A DNA stretch of 12,909 nt from Terriglobales bacterium. GTDB taxonomy: Bacteria > Acidobacteriota > Terriglobia > Terriglobales > Gp1-AA117. A model generated the notes under the pieces. It saw only the letters and a program-made list of their open reading frames with translations. It was not told the DNA's origin and searched no databases. Within the stretch, counting starts at the first letter, position 1; each line of letters opens with the position of its first letter. The DNA is taken from positions 1-12,909 of the forward strand of contig JASLFF010000372.1 of the NCBI GenBank assembly GCA_030150795.1. The letters run 5' to 3'. Positions 1 through 7,545 of the stretch are shown piece by piece. Made by a program: the position numbers and the translations under genes.

Positions 1-2
1 CG

Positions 3-863
3 CCGCCGGCCTTGTCCAGATTGAGCTGGTGCCCTCAGTCTTCTATCTCGCGCGTCGGTTTCGGCTTCACTCAACTATTTGGCAAGCAGGCAGGAGCCGG
101 CTCCATACAGGCTTTTCCTGGTTATGACCGTTATTCCATCGTGGACCAGCGGACGTTAGGCGCTATTTATGATTGGCTGCTGTTGCGGGTACGCATCTTT
201 GATTTCAATTTCAGCTTTCGACCTTTTGGCGATAACGGACCGGAGTTGGTTTTTGCCGAAAACGAACAAAGTTACCTGGTGGCTCATGAAGAATTCGTGA
301 ACCGACGTGAAAATCCGGCGCCTGGAGTTCTGGGCGACTACGGCATTGGTTATGCTTTTGCAAGAAATCCCACTCCCGGCCCATTCGCTTTCGGACCTGG
401 AGAATTCGACGCGGCCATTGAGCTGATCAATTTTCGCATTTTTGAGGATGGACACATTACGGTGAGGATGGTTTTCATTGCAAATCGTCCCACCGCAGTG
501 GTCAATTTCACCGTCGATCCGATTGATTGGAGCTTCCGCCTGGCCGATGCTTTCAGCTTCGGGCTGACGTCGCGTCTGTGGTCACCTGCCAGGACGATTT
601 TGAATCAGCTTCCCCTGAAAATCACAGTCGATCCGGTACTTGCGTACATCAATGCCGCCAATGCCGTCAGTGGTGGAGCCGCAGCCCGCAATCTCTGTAT
701 CTCTATGCAGGAATTGGAGAGAGTCTTCCTGCTTAAGCATTTTGAGCAGCACTATGAGACTATTCTCGGCTCTCTCTATACCTGGCGGCTGATACCGGAC
801 TGGCTCGATGAAAAGAGCCTTCAACAGAATTTCCCCTGGGTAATTTCGGGAATCAGCTCATGA
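3..863 (+). CDS. Hypothetical protein, 5'-truncated by the window edge
   Basis: The frame is open from the left edge to a TGA at 861-863. A TTG at 12 could serve as a start, but the frame stays open upstream of it and no ribosome binding site is visible, so the gene probably begins outside the window. I do not recognise the family. The visible part is about 285 residues, rich in aromatic residues and glycine, with alternating hydrophobic stretches suggesting beta structure, no clear transmembrane helix and no catalytic motif. It overlaps the patatin gene by four bases (ATGA, 860-863), which implies translational coupling and a linked function. In the first 60 bases the second frame also gives plausible protein, so a frameshift near 45-60 is possible. 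Confidence is good that it is coding and nil on function. Confidence 0.7.
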   Translation, partial: PPALSRLSWCPQSSISRVGFGFTQLFGKQAGAGSIQAFPGYDRYSIVDQRTLGAIYDWLLLRVRIFDFNFSFRPFGDNGPELVFAENEQSYLVAHEEFVNRRENPAPGVLGDYGIGYAFARNPTPGPFAFGPGEFDAAIELINFRIFEDGHITVRMVFIANRPTAVVNFTVDPIDWSFRLADAFSFGLTSRLWSPARTILNQLPLKITVDPVLAYINAANAVSGGAAARNLCISMQELERVFLLKHFEQHYETILGSLYTWRLIPDWLDEKSLQQNFPWVISGISS

Positions 864-2029
864 ATCAGGTGCACGAAACGGCGCTGGTTTTGTCCGGTGG
901 AGGCGCCTACGGCGCTTTTTCCGTGGGCGTCATGAAAGTGCTGTTCGCCGGCCGTTGTCCCTCTAATGGCTATCAACCTCTTGAAGCCGGCATTTTCACC
1001 GGCACCTCAGTCGGGGCTTTCAATGCATCAGTCATGGCCGGCCACCCCAATGAAAGCTCGCTGGAAACAGCATTTCGCCTGGAGAAGATATGGCTTGATC
1101 AGATGTCTGAGAGGGCAGGCGGCTGCGGCAATGGCATCTTTCGTTTGCGCAACAATCCATTGGAATATACGGATCCAGGCTGCCTGGGCAACCCGCCGCG
1201 ATGGACTGGACGATTGTTCGACGACGTGCTCGCTACCGGCAGTTATCTGATGAGCCGCACGGCCAATTTTCTGGCGTCCTCGCGCCCGTTGATTGATCGT
1301 CTTTTATCGAGCGTCAACATCGGCTCCTTTGTGGATACTCAACCTTTTCGCGAACTCTTGCAGCAGGTGATTGACGAGCAGGCGATCCGTGAAAGCCCCA
1401 AGAAGTTGGAGATTATCGCCACCAATTGGGTGAGCGGAGAGGTGAAGCGCTTCCACAATCCCGACTTCCATAGCGGCCAGGGCATTGTGGGAATTACTGC
1501 GTCCACGGCCATACCTGGAGTGTTCCCGCCGGTGTCCGTTGTCGAGGACCTTTGTGTTGACGGAGGCGTCGTTAATAACACGCCCGTAAGTTCAGCCATT
1601 GGACTGGGCGCCAGCGACCTGCACGTTATTTATCTCATTCCCATTCCCCGTGTCATCCCTTTGCAAAGGCCGCCCGCCACCGTGGATACGATGTTGCGCG
1701 TGTACTTCCTCATGCTGGCCTCTATCGTCGATGATGACATTGAGACGGCCCGATGGATCAACGCCGGGAAACATGCCGCGCTCCAGCGGATGTCTGCTCC
1801 GGATGCGGAGGAGTTCCTGAGCACCATCGGGCGAATCCTGGGAAGGATTGACCTTCGCGCTTCCCGGATCGTAAACATCCATCGTTATCTCCCGAATCAG
1901 TCGTTGGGCAATGATCTGGGAATGCTTGACTTCAGCCGCGATCACATTGCCAGAAGGATCGAGGAAGGAGAGCAGGTAGCGCTGCTCCACGATTGCGAGG
2001 AAAGCCGCTGCGTGCTCGCCCGGGAATGA
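860..2029 (+). CDS. Patatin-like phospholipase
   Basis: Predicted serine lipid acyl hydrolase of the patatin family, 389 residues. Visible motifs are the glycine-rich oxyanion segment LSGGGAYGAF (residues 11-20), the nucleophile elbow GTSVG with Ser50, the conserved ASTAIPGVFPPV stretch (214-225), and the second dyad residue Asp234 in DGG (234-236). Both members of the Ser/Asp dyad are therefore present and the enzyme is expected to be active. There is no signal peptide, so it is probably cytoplasmic or membrane-peripheral. The C-terminal region (about 270-389) is helical, with a segment LDFSRDHIARRIEEG like that seen after the catalytic domain in some bacterial patatins. The ATG overlaps the upstream stop (ATGA), and GGGA lies about 9 bases before it. 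The next gene starts 13 bases downstream. The likely substrates are acyl esters such as phospholipids or storage lipids, but the exact one cannot be read from sequence. Confidence 0.93.
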   Translation: MNQVHETALVLSGGGAYGAFSVGVMKVLFAGRCPSNGYQPLEAGIFTGTSVGAFNASVMAGHPNESSLETAFRLEKIWLDQMSERAGGCGNGIFRLRNNPLEYTDPGCLGNPPRWTGRLFDDVLATGSYLMSRTANFLASSRPLIDRLLSSVNIGSFVDTQPFRELLQQVIDEQAIRESPKKLEIIATNWVSGEVKRFHNPDFHSGQGIVGITASTAIPGVFPPVSVVEDLCVDGGVVNNTPVSSAIGLGASDLHVIYLIPIPRVIPLQRPPATVDTMLRVYFLMLASIVDDDIETARWINAGKHAALQRMSAPDAEEFLSTIGRILGRIDLRASRIVNIHRYLPNQSLGNDLGMLDFSRDHIARRIEEGEQVALLHDCEESRCVLARE

Positions 2030-2042
2030 ATGGAAATGAATT

Positions 2043-5000
2043 ATGCGTGAACTTATTGGATCGATTTTTCGTTTTTCCTGGACCATGTCCCTCATGGGAC
2101 TGCAGCAGATTTCAGCAATGTTTCTTCCCAGGAACGTTGGAAAGACGCCGCCAAGTCCAGAAGTTCCTGCCTCCTCGTCTCCACCGCAGGGGCTGGCGCA
2201 GGACCCGCCGCGCTCACCCACGCCAGCGGCTCCTCCGCCGGCTACTGGTCCTGCAAGCGTGGCCAATCCGGCCGCCGTCAATAGCGGAAGGCTCAATACT
2301 TCGCGGATGTCGGTGCTCGGAGAAGGATTGGCGGCCGGTGTGGGCGACTTTAGCCTAAGCTCGGATTCCCAGCCATGGAGCTTTGCCGCCCAAATGGCTG
2401 GTTCGATGGGCGCCAGCTTGCCGTTGCCGCTGATTCAGGCGCCGGGGATTGGCAATTATGTCGGCTTTGCCAACCTTTCCGTTTGCGTCTCCGCGCCGAT
2501 GCAATCGACCGTGTTGGAGAACCTGCCACCCACGCCCGTGTCCAACGTTGCTGCGCCGGAGTTCCGCCTGAAAGACGCGCTTACGATCCGGCCCACCCAG
2601 CCCCTCATTCACCGCGCCAATGCCAAGCAGACTTCCGCCAATCTGATTTGGGGCCTGCTATCCATTGTGCAAGGACAAAGCTCAACTCCCACTCAGTTGG
2701 AGTATGCGGTGAGTATGTCACCGACCTTTACCATCATCGAGCTCGGATATTACGAAGCCCTGGAAGCAGCGATCTACGAGAGTCCCGATCGATTGCCTGA
2801 GAAGGACGAGTTTCTGGCGGACTACTCCCGGCTCATGCGTGAATTGAAGAACAGCGGTTCGGAAATCCTGGTGCTCAACATCCCCGATCCTTTCGATACC
2901 GCCTATTTTTCTTCCGTGGATACGGCCGCGAAAATCGCCAAAACAGATGCGTCCTTTCTTACAGCCCGATACGGAATCAATGCTGATGATCTGATTACGC
3001 TAAATGGACTGAATGAGATTGGATTTCAGATTTTTGGACGATCGCTGCAGGCACTCCCTCCAGACTCGACAGTGTCCGCCAGTTTTGCCGGCAGGATTCA
3101 CCAACGTATCCAGGAGCTGAACCATGCATTGGCAACACTGGCGCAGGAGAACGGCGCGGCACTTTATGATCTTGCCGCATTGTTCCGGCGCCTAGCCGGT
3201 CAAGGTTATCAGATCGGAACCAAGACGCTCACCCGCGAGTATCTGGGCGGCTTCTTCGCACTGAACGGATATTATCCGGGACGGACCGGGCAGGCCATTA
3301 TCGCCAATGAGATTTTGGAACTGCTGAATTCGCGCTATGGCGCGAGCTTTCCACGCATCGATCTGAACGCGGTTATGCACAACGATCCTACTGCCGCTTG
3401 CCGGCAGGCCGAAGGGCCTCCGTGGTCCAGCGCCGATCTGCAGCAACTGCCGTTTGATTCCAATCCTGAATTAGACGACTCTTTCCCCAGAGCAGCCGAG
3501 TCAAGGCCAGTCGACGGGTATAACAACTTCAGCATTGAAGATAACTGGAAACAACTCGCTTCCGTCAATCCGCCGCCACCGCCCAAACGGCCTCTGCAAC
3601 TTCCACCAGGATTGGAGCAAGTGCTTCCTCTACATCCGGGATCCAGCTATTTTGGAGACGGGATCAGCGCGCTGAACGTGCTCAATCCACGCGAAGCGCT
3701 GTTTGGCAGCACTGGAGAATTCATTTTCGGCGGGTTCGCCATGGTTGACAGCCACCTGAGCGGGTCCATCAAGATTCGCTTCGCCCCGCCGATAAATAAC
3801 GTGAGTCATTTCGAGGTCTCCTACATGGGCGGCTTCAGTGGCGAGGACGCAGTCCTGATGGCGCCACGGTTCTTCAAAATGCCTTTTCAGAAAAACCGCG
3901 TTGAAGAACCGCCGGGAATGATTTCGTCCGGCGACCTGAACTTGGAGACCGCCCAGGTAAGCAATCTCACCTTTTATGCGATCTACAGCAGCACTGCCCT
4001 CAAGGCACTGAGAGACACAAATCCGAATTTTCCGAACCCGCCCGTCATCATCTTCAAGAATCCCCCGCCTAGCAATTGTCCGCCACCGACTCCGGAGCAG
4101 CAGCGCATTTACGGCTCGGCATGGGCTGAATTTGAACAGCGTCCCGATAGCAAGCTGGACTTCACCTTCTATGGTTCCATGTTTGTCCCGCTGGGACCAG
4201 GCACTGTATGGCCCCTCAACTTCGCCGGGCCAAGCGATCAATTCGCCACCATTCCCGCAGGCAGCACGGTAATGCACCCGCACCTGCAGCTCAGTACCAA
4301 GCCACCACAATCTTCCGGTCAGGACATTACCGGCCTGATTCCTTTCAACACCATCCAGGAATTCACGCTGTTCACTCACAATAGCGCTTTCGGTGACGCG
4401 TTTCACCTGAACGCCGATCATCTGGGCGGTCCGGCCAAAGGCAGGTCTCATCTGCTGGGACGACTCCAGATTCAATTTGGCGGAAAGACAGGAAGCTCTG
4501 TGCCGATCGCGGTCCGTGCCGTACCGCCAGGCGGAATCATGGCGCCTCTGCCGGCTTCTCCAATTTCCCAGTTCTTTCCGTCAAGGCTGTCTCCCGGGCC
4601 GCAAGGCTTCAACGAATACCTCAGATTTCCCATGAGGAATTATGCGCTGGACGACTTGTCCACCATTGACGACCCATTTGATATCGCCATTGGCGCCCTC
4701 GATCTGAAGACAGGGCGATTACTGAACAGCTACCTGCATCGCGCCTTTATCAGCCAGGACCTGATCTTTGCGCTCCTGCGGGTCGAACCTTGCACTCCTC
4801 AAAGTTCCTTCTTTTTTCGCGGCCCGGCCGTACTGGTCCGCGGGCCACGCAACCAAAGAGTCTTCCGCTTCCAGGGCATCGTACATATTCCTTATACGGC
4901 AGGTTTCAAGTTCCCGCATCCGGACTTCGCAACTGCGTTTACGGTTGGCAATAACTCGGCTTTGGATCCGTTCTTGTGGTTCCACGCCGTCCAGAACGGA

Positions 5001-5399
5001 GCGGCTTCCAAGGTTGTGCTGGAAGGAGGCGCCACCAGCCTTCGGGCCTCGACGGGCGACGAGTTTTCTTTCCGCTATTTGATTCCTGCTGATCCGGGCT
5101 CCGTGACGCCGATGTTTGAATATGAAAACCACAGCCAGCAAGGCAGCTTCCGCATGCACAGCCTTGCCTGGATAGACTTCAGCAATTCCGGAACGTCATC
5201 CGACGCTCCGGATGAATACGACACAGTCACTTTCAGCGGATTCGGTTTCTGGAAGAAGGACGGCATAAAAACCCTGCAACAAATTGCCGTTCAAATTTCA
5301 ACGTCTCCTGAAAAACCATTTGTTGGGATACAGGTCGCTGAAGGTGACATTTCGAACGTAAACACGAAACCGCAAAATGAATTAACGGCTCTTCCGTAG
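2043..5399 (+). CDS. Giant protein with degenerate SGNH/GDSL-like domain
   Basis: A 1118-residue protein. Residues 1-30 form a hydrophobic or amphipathic helix without a normal cleavage site, followed by a Pro/Ser/Ala-rich linker (35-75). Residues about 88-435 follow the block layout of an SGNH hydrolase. Block I is VLGEGLAAG (91-99), where GDSL is expected. The block II region is APGIGN (133-138). Block III is LGYYEAL (234-240), where GxND is expected. Block V is LNGYYPGRTGQAIIANEIL (407-425), where DGxHPxxxGHAxIAN is expected. The catalytic Ser, Asn, Asp and His positions read Gly95, Tyr237, Asn408 and Tyr411, so hydrolase activity is very unlikely. Another Pro-rich linker (510-522) precedes about 590 residues of beta-rich sequence that I do not recognise. 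The start is 13 bases after the patatin stop, with a weak GGA upstream. It is probably co-transcribed with patatin and may act as a structural, binding or regulatory partner. Confidence 0.85.
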   Translation: MRELIGSIFRFSWTMSLMGLQQISAMFLPRNVGKTPPSPEVPASSSPPQGLAQDPPRSPTPAAPPPATGPASVANPAAVNSGRLNTSRMSVLGEGLAAGVGDFSLSSDSQPWSFAAQMAGSMGASLPLPLIQAPGIGNYVGFANLSVCVSAPMQSTVLENLPPTPVSNVAAPEFRLKDALTIRPTQPLIHRANAKQTSANLIWGLLSIVQGQSSTPTQLEYAVSMSPTFTIIELGYYEALEAAIYESPDRLPEKDEFLADYSRLMRELKNSGSEILVLNIPDPFDTAYFSSVDTAAKIAKTDASFLTARYGINADDLITLNGLNEIGFQIFGRSLQALPPDSTVSASFAGRIHQRIQELNHALATLAQENGAALYDLAALFRRLAGQGYQIGTKTLTREYLGGFFALNGYYPGRTGQAIIANEILELLNSRYGASFPRIDLNAVMHNDPTAACRQAEGPPWSSADLQQLPFDSNPELDDSFPRAAESRPVDGYNNFSIEDNWKQLASVNPPPPPKRPLQLPPGLEQVLPLHPGSSYFGDGISALNVLNPREALFGSTGEFIFGGFAMVDSHLSGSIKIRFAPPINNVSHFEVSYMGGFSGEDAVLMAPRFFKMPFQKNRVEEPPGMISSGDLNLETAQVSNLTFYAIYSSTALKALRDTNPNFPNPPVIIFKNPPPSNCPPPTPEQQRIYGSAWAEFEQRPDSKLDFTFYGSMFVPLGPGTVWPLNFAGPSDQFATIPAGSTVMHPHLQLSTKPPQSSGQDITGLIPFNTIQEFTLFTHNSAFGDAFHLNADHLGGPAKGRSHLLGRLQIQFGGKTGSSVPIAVRAVPPGGIMAPLPASPISQFFPSRLSPGPQGFNEYLRFPMRNYALDDLSTIDDPFDIAIGALDLKTGRLLNSYLHRAFISQDLIFALLRVEPCTPQSSFFFRGPAVLVRGPRNQRVFRFQGIVHIPYTAGFKFPHPDFATAFTVGNNSALDPFLWFHAVQNGAASKVVLEGGATSLRASTGDEFSFRYLIPADPGSVTPMFEYENHSQQGSFRMHSLAWIDFSNSGTSSDAPDEYDTVTFSGFGFWKKDGIKTLQQIAVQISTSPEKPFVGIQVAEGDISNVNTKPQNELTALP

Positions 5400-5411
5400 A
5401 TCGCTGTTTGT

Positions 5412-5448
5412 AATCCGGAATCGTCGCTGGCCAGCGCATGACCGGATT
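5412..5448 (+). repeat. Nested inverted repeat downstream of the giant gene
   Basis: The outer arms AATCCGG (5412-5418) and CCGGATT (5442-5448) are exact reverse complements. They enclose the perfect 12-base palindrome CGCTGGCCAGCG (5425-5436), and both dyads share a centre near 5430. As RNA it would form a hairpin with a 6x5 internal loop. It lies 13 bases after the stop at 5399 and is not followed by a T run, so it is not a standard intrinsic terminator. It could be an mRNA-protecting hairpin, part of a Rho-dependent end, or a dimeric regulator site ahead of the halogenase gene. Confidence 0.6.
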
Positions 5449-5551
5449 CGTGAACGTGCAATTTCAGCCCGCGCCCTTGTCTATTCCTATGACATACGTG
5501 CCATCAGGATGGGCTTTCGACATTTGAATGAACTGAGCGCTGTTTGTCTCT

Positions 5552-7381
5552 TTGCCAACGGATCGCAGCTTGAAAACATCTCTGTCACAGCATTACGACG
5601 TCGTAATCATCGGAGCTGGACTGGCCGGACTGGCGCTTGCGCGCCAGCTCCTGATGAATTCCGACAAAACAATCCTCCTGCTGGAAAAGAGACACGAGGT
5701 TCCCTCGCCACACCAAAAGATTGGTGAAGCCACGGTGCAGGTAAGCGGCTACTATTTTTCCAAGATCCTGGATCTCGAGGAGCACCTCCTTTGCGAACAC
5801 CTCATGAAGTACAATCTTCGCTTCTATTGGAAGACTCCTGGCCGCAAAAATGACTGCTATGAAGACTATAGCCAGTCCTATATTCGTGGTTTTTCCAACA
5901 TCGCCAGTTACCAATTGAACCGAAATAAGCTTGAAAAGGAACTACTCCGGTTAAATCTGGAAAACCGGAACTTTACTTTCCAGCTGGGAATTTCCAATCT
6001 CGACGTCAGCATTTCCGACTCCAACCTTCCTCACATCATCACGTTCGAAATCGCAGCCGACAAACAGCAGGTGCGGTGCGGCTGGGTCGTGGACAGCACA
6101 GGCAGGGCAAAATTCCTGGCAGGACGCATGGGACTGGTGAAACCGAGCCCCATTCGCCATGGATCAACGTTTTTCTGGGTTGAGGGTCTCGTCAATATCG
6201 AAAAGTTGACCGACCTCTCGCATCAGCAGGCATTGACGCACAAAAACCGCACTATGACCGGCCATCTTCCAGCCTGGCTGGCAACGAACCATTTCGCCGG
6301 TGAAGGATTCTGGTTTTGGGTGATTCCCCTACAGGGAAAGACCAGTCTTGGGCTGGTATATGACCTCGAAAAGGTCCCCAAAGACGAGGTGTCCTCGCCG
6401 GAAAAGATGGTGGAGTGGATTTGCCGGCAATTTCCGATGTTCGCGCGTGAGTTGCCCAAGCGGAAAATTGTTGATCAGGGCTGGTTCAGGGACTTCGCTT
6501 ATGACTGCCGGCAGACGATCAGTTGTGACCGCTGGGCGCTTTCCGGCGATGCCGGACGGTTCACCGATCCACTCTACAGTCCTGGCGGGGACCTGATCGC
6601 GCTTCACAACACGTTAATTACGGACGCCATCCTCGCCACCGACCAGAATTCCCTTGCCATCAAGCTCAGACTCTACGAAATCCTGATGTGGGCTTTTTAT
6701 GAGGCATACATTCCCAGCTACACAGTCAGCTACAGTCTTCTGGGCGATCAGGAGTGCTTTGCCATCAAATATGGCTGGGAGCTGACCATCTATTTTGCTT
6801 TTTATGTTTTTCCTTTTATCAACCAGGTGCTTACACAGCCCAGCTTTGTTGTCCCTTATCTCGATCTGTTTGCGCAGCTTGGGGTCTTGAACCACAGCGT
6901 GCAATCGTTCATTACCGCTTACTACAAATGGAAAAAAAGCCAGCCCACCCCGCTTCAGGAGCCTAAATTTTTCGACTTTACATGGTTTGAGCCTCTGCAG
7001 AAATCGGAAGAGCTGTTTTATCAGGTCGGTTTATCATCGTCTCAAGCCATCGTGGTCCTGAAGCAGAGCATGGCCAATATCGAAAAATTCGCCCGCTTTA
7101 TCGCCGTGTACGTTTACTCGGTCGTGCTCGCGAATGACGGACTGCTGACGAACAAGGAGCTGTGGGAGACAATCAATATCGATAATCTTCACTTTGATCC
7201 AGAAGCCATGCGCAAGCAGTGTTCCGGCCTGGCGAAAAGGAGATCATCGAAGTCCGCAAAAATACCCAATCAGTTTGTATCGTTGTTCAGAAGTACGGCT
7301 CCCATGACTTCCAGTGAGACCGCAGAGACAGCAGGCCTCTCTTCTAAATTGTCAATCGTTACCAGCGCAAAAGAGGCCTGA
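5552..7381 (+). CDS. Flavin-dependent halogenase-like FAD oxidoreductase
   Basis: A 609-residue flavoprotein. Residues 16-45 form the Rossmann FAD site (GAGLAG at 21-26, Glu45 at the end of the second strand). GEAT (58-61) matches the GES/GEAT motif of tryptophan-halogenase-type enzymes. MKYNLRFYWKTPG (85-97) aligns with the segment carrying the catalytic lysine of RebH/PrnA, making Lys86 the candidate. WFWVIP (254-259) fits the halogenase WxWxIP motif exactly. SGDAGRFTDPLYSPGG (331-346) is the second FAD contact. The C-terminal part (about 365-609) is long, aromatic, and not recognised. Predicted role is FADH2-dependent halogenation, or failing that hydroxylation or reduction in the same superfamily. 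It needs a separate flavin reductase, which is not in the window. The start is uncertain: the in-frame stop at 5534 leaves TTG 5552 or TTG 5570, both with weak ribosome sites. The substrate is unknown. A ClC chloride channel gene follows. Confidence 0.8.
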   Translation: MPTDRSLKTSLSQHYDVVIIGAGLAGLALARQLLMNSDKTILLLEKRHEVPSPHQKIGEATVQVSGYYFSKILDLEEHLLCEHLMKYNLRFYWKTPGRKNDCYEDYSQSYIRGFSNIASYQLNRNKLEKELLRLNLENRNFTFQLGISNLDVSISDSNLPHIITFEIAADKQQVRCGWVVDSTGRAKFLAGRMGLVKPSPIRHGSTFFWVEGLVNIEKLTDLSHQQALTHKNRTMTGHLPAWLATNHFAGEGFWFWVIPLQGKTSLGLVYDLEKVPKDEVSSPEKMVEWICRQFPMFARELPKRKIVDQGWFRDFAYDCRQTISCDRWALSGDAGRFTDPLYSPGGDLIALHNTLITDAILATDQNSLAIKLRLYEILMWAFYEAYIPSYTVSYSLLGDQECFAIKYGWELTIYFAFYVFPFINQVLTQPSFVVPYLDLFAQLGVLNHSVQSFITAYYKWKKSQPTPLQEPKFFDFTWFEPLQKSEELFYQVGLSSSQAIVVLKQSMANIEKFARFIAVYVYSVVLANDGLLTNKELWETINIDNLHFDPEAMRKQCSGLAKRRSSKSAKIPNQFVSLFRSTAPMTSSETAETAGLSSKLSIVTSAKEA

Positions 7382-7472
7382 CGGCGGGAGGACACACGAG
7401 TGGCGCACCCACCGTGGCGGCCAATGCCTGCCACTTCCATTCCAACTCACTGCCGAGACGACTAACTTGCCT

Positions 7473-7501
7473 TTGAGTTCGCCCTAACTGTTTTAGGCTA
7501 T
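7473..7501 (+). promoter_or_regulatory. Weak candidate promoter for the ClC gene
   Basis: TTGAGT (7473-7478) and GGCTAT (7496-7501) are separated by 17 bases within the 164-base gap between the halogenase stop and the ClC start, and lie about 45 bases before the preferred ATG. The -10 match is poor, so this is only a suggestion. The rest of the gap (7382-7545) holds no recognised feature. Confidence 0.2.
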
Positions 7502-7545
7502 TGCCCCACATTGCACCCGCAAGCACGATTGTCATAGGACACGCC

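Noticed and set aside
1592..2296. 234-codon minus-strand open frame across the patatin/giant junction
   Set aside because: It is antisense to two well-supported genes and is low-complexity Gly/Ala-rich with no family match that I know.
3630..4475. 281-codon open frame on the minus strand
   Set aside because: It lies wholly opposite the giant plus-strand gene, has no recognisable domain, and its composition is that of an antisense shadow.
7501..7545. N-terminal extension of the ClC protein from TTG 7501
   Set aside because: There is no ribosome site before the TTG, whereas ATG 7546 has AGGA at good spacing.
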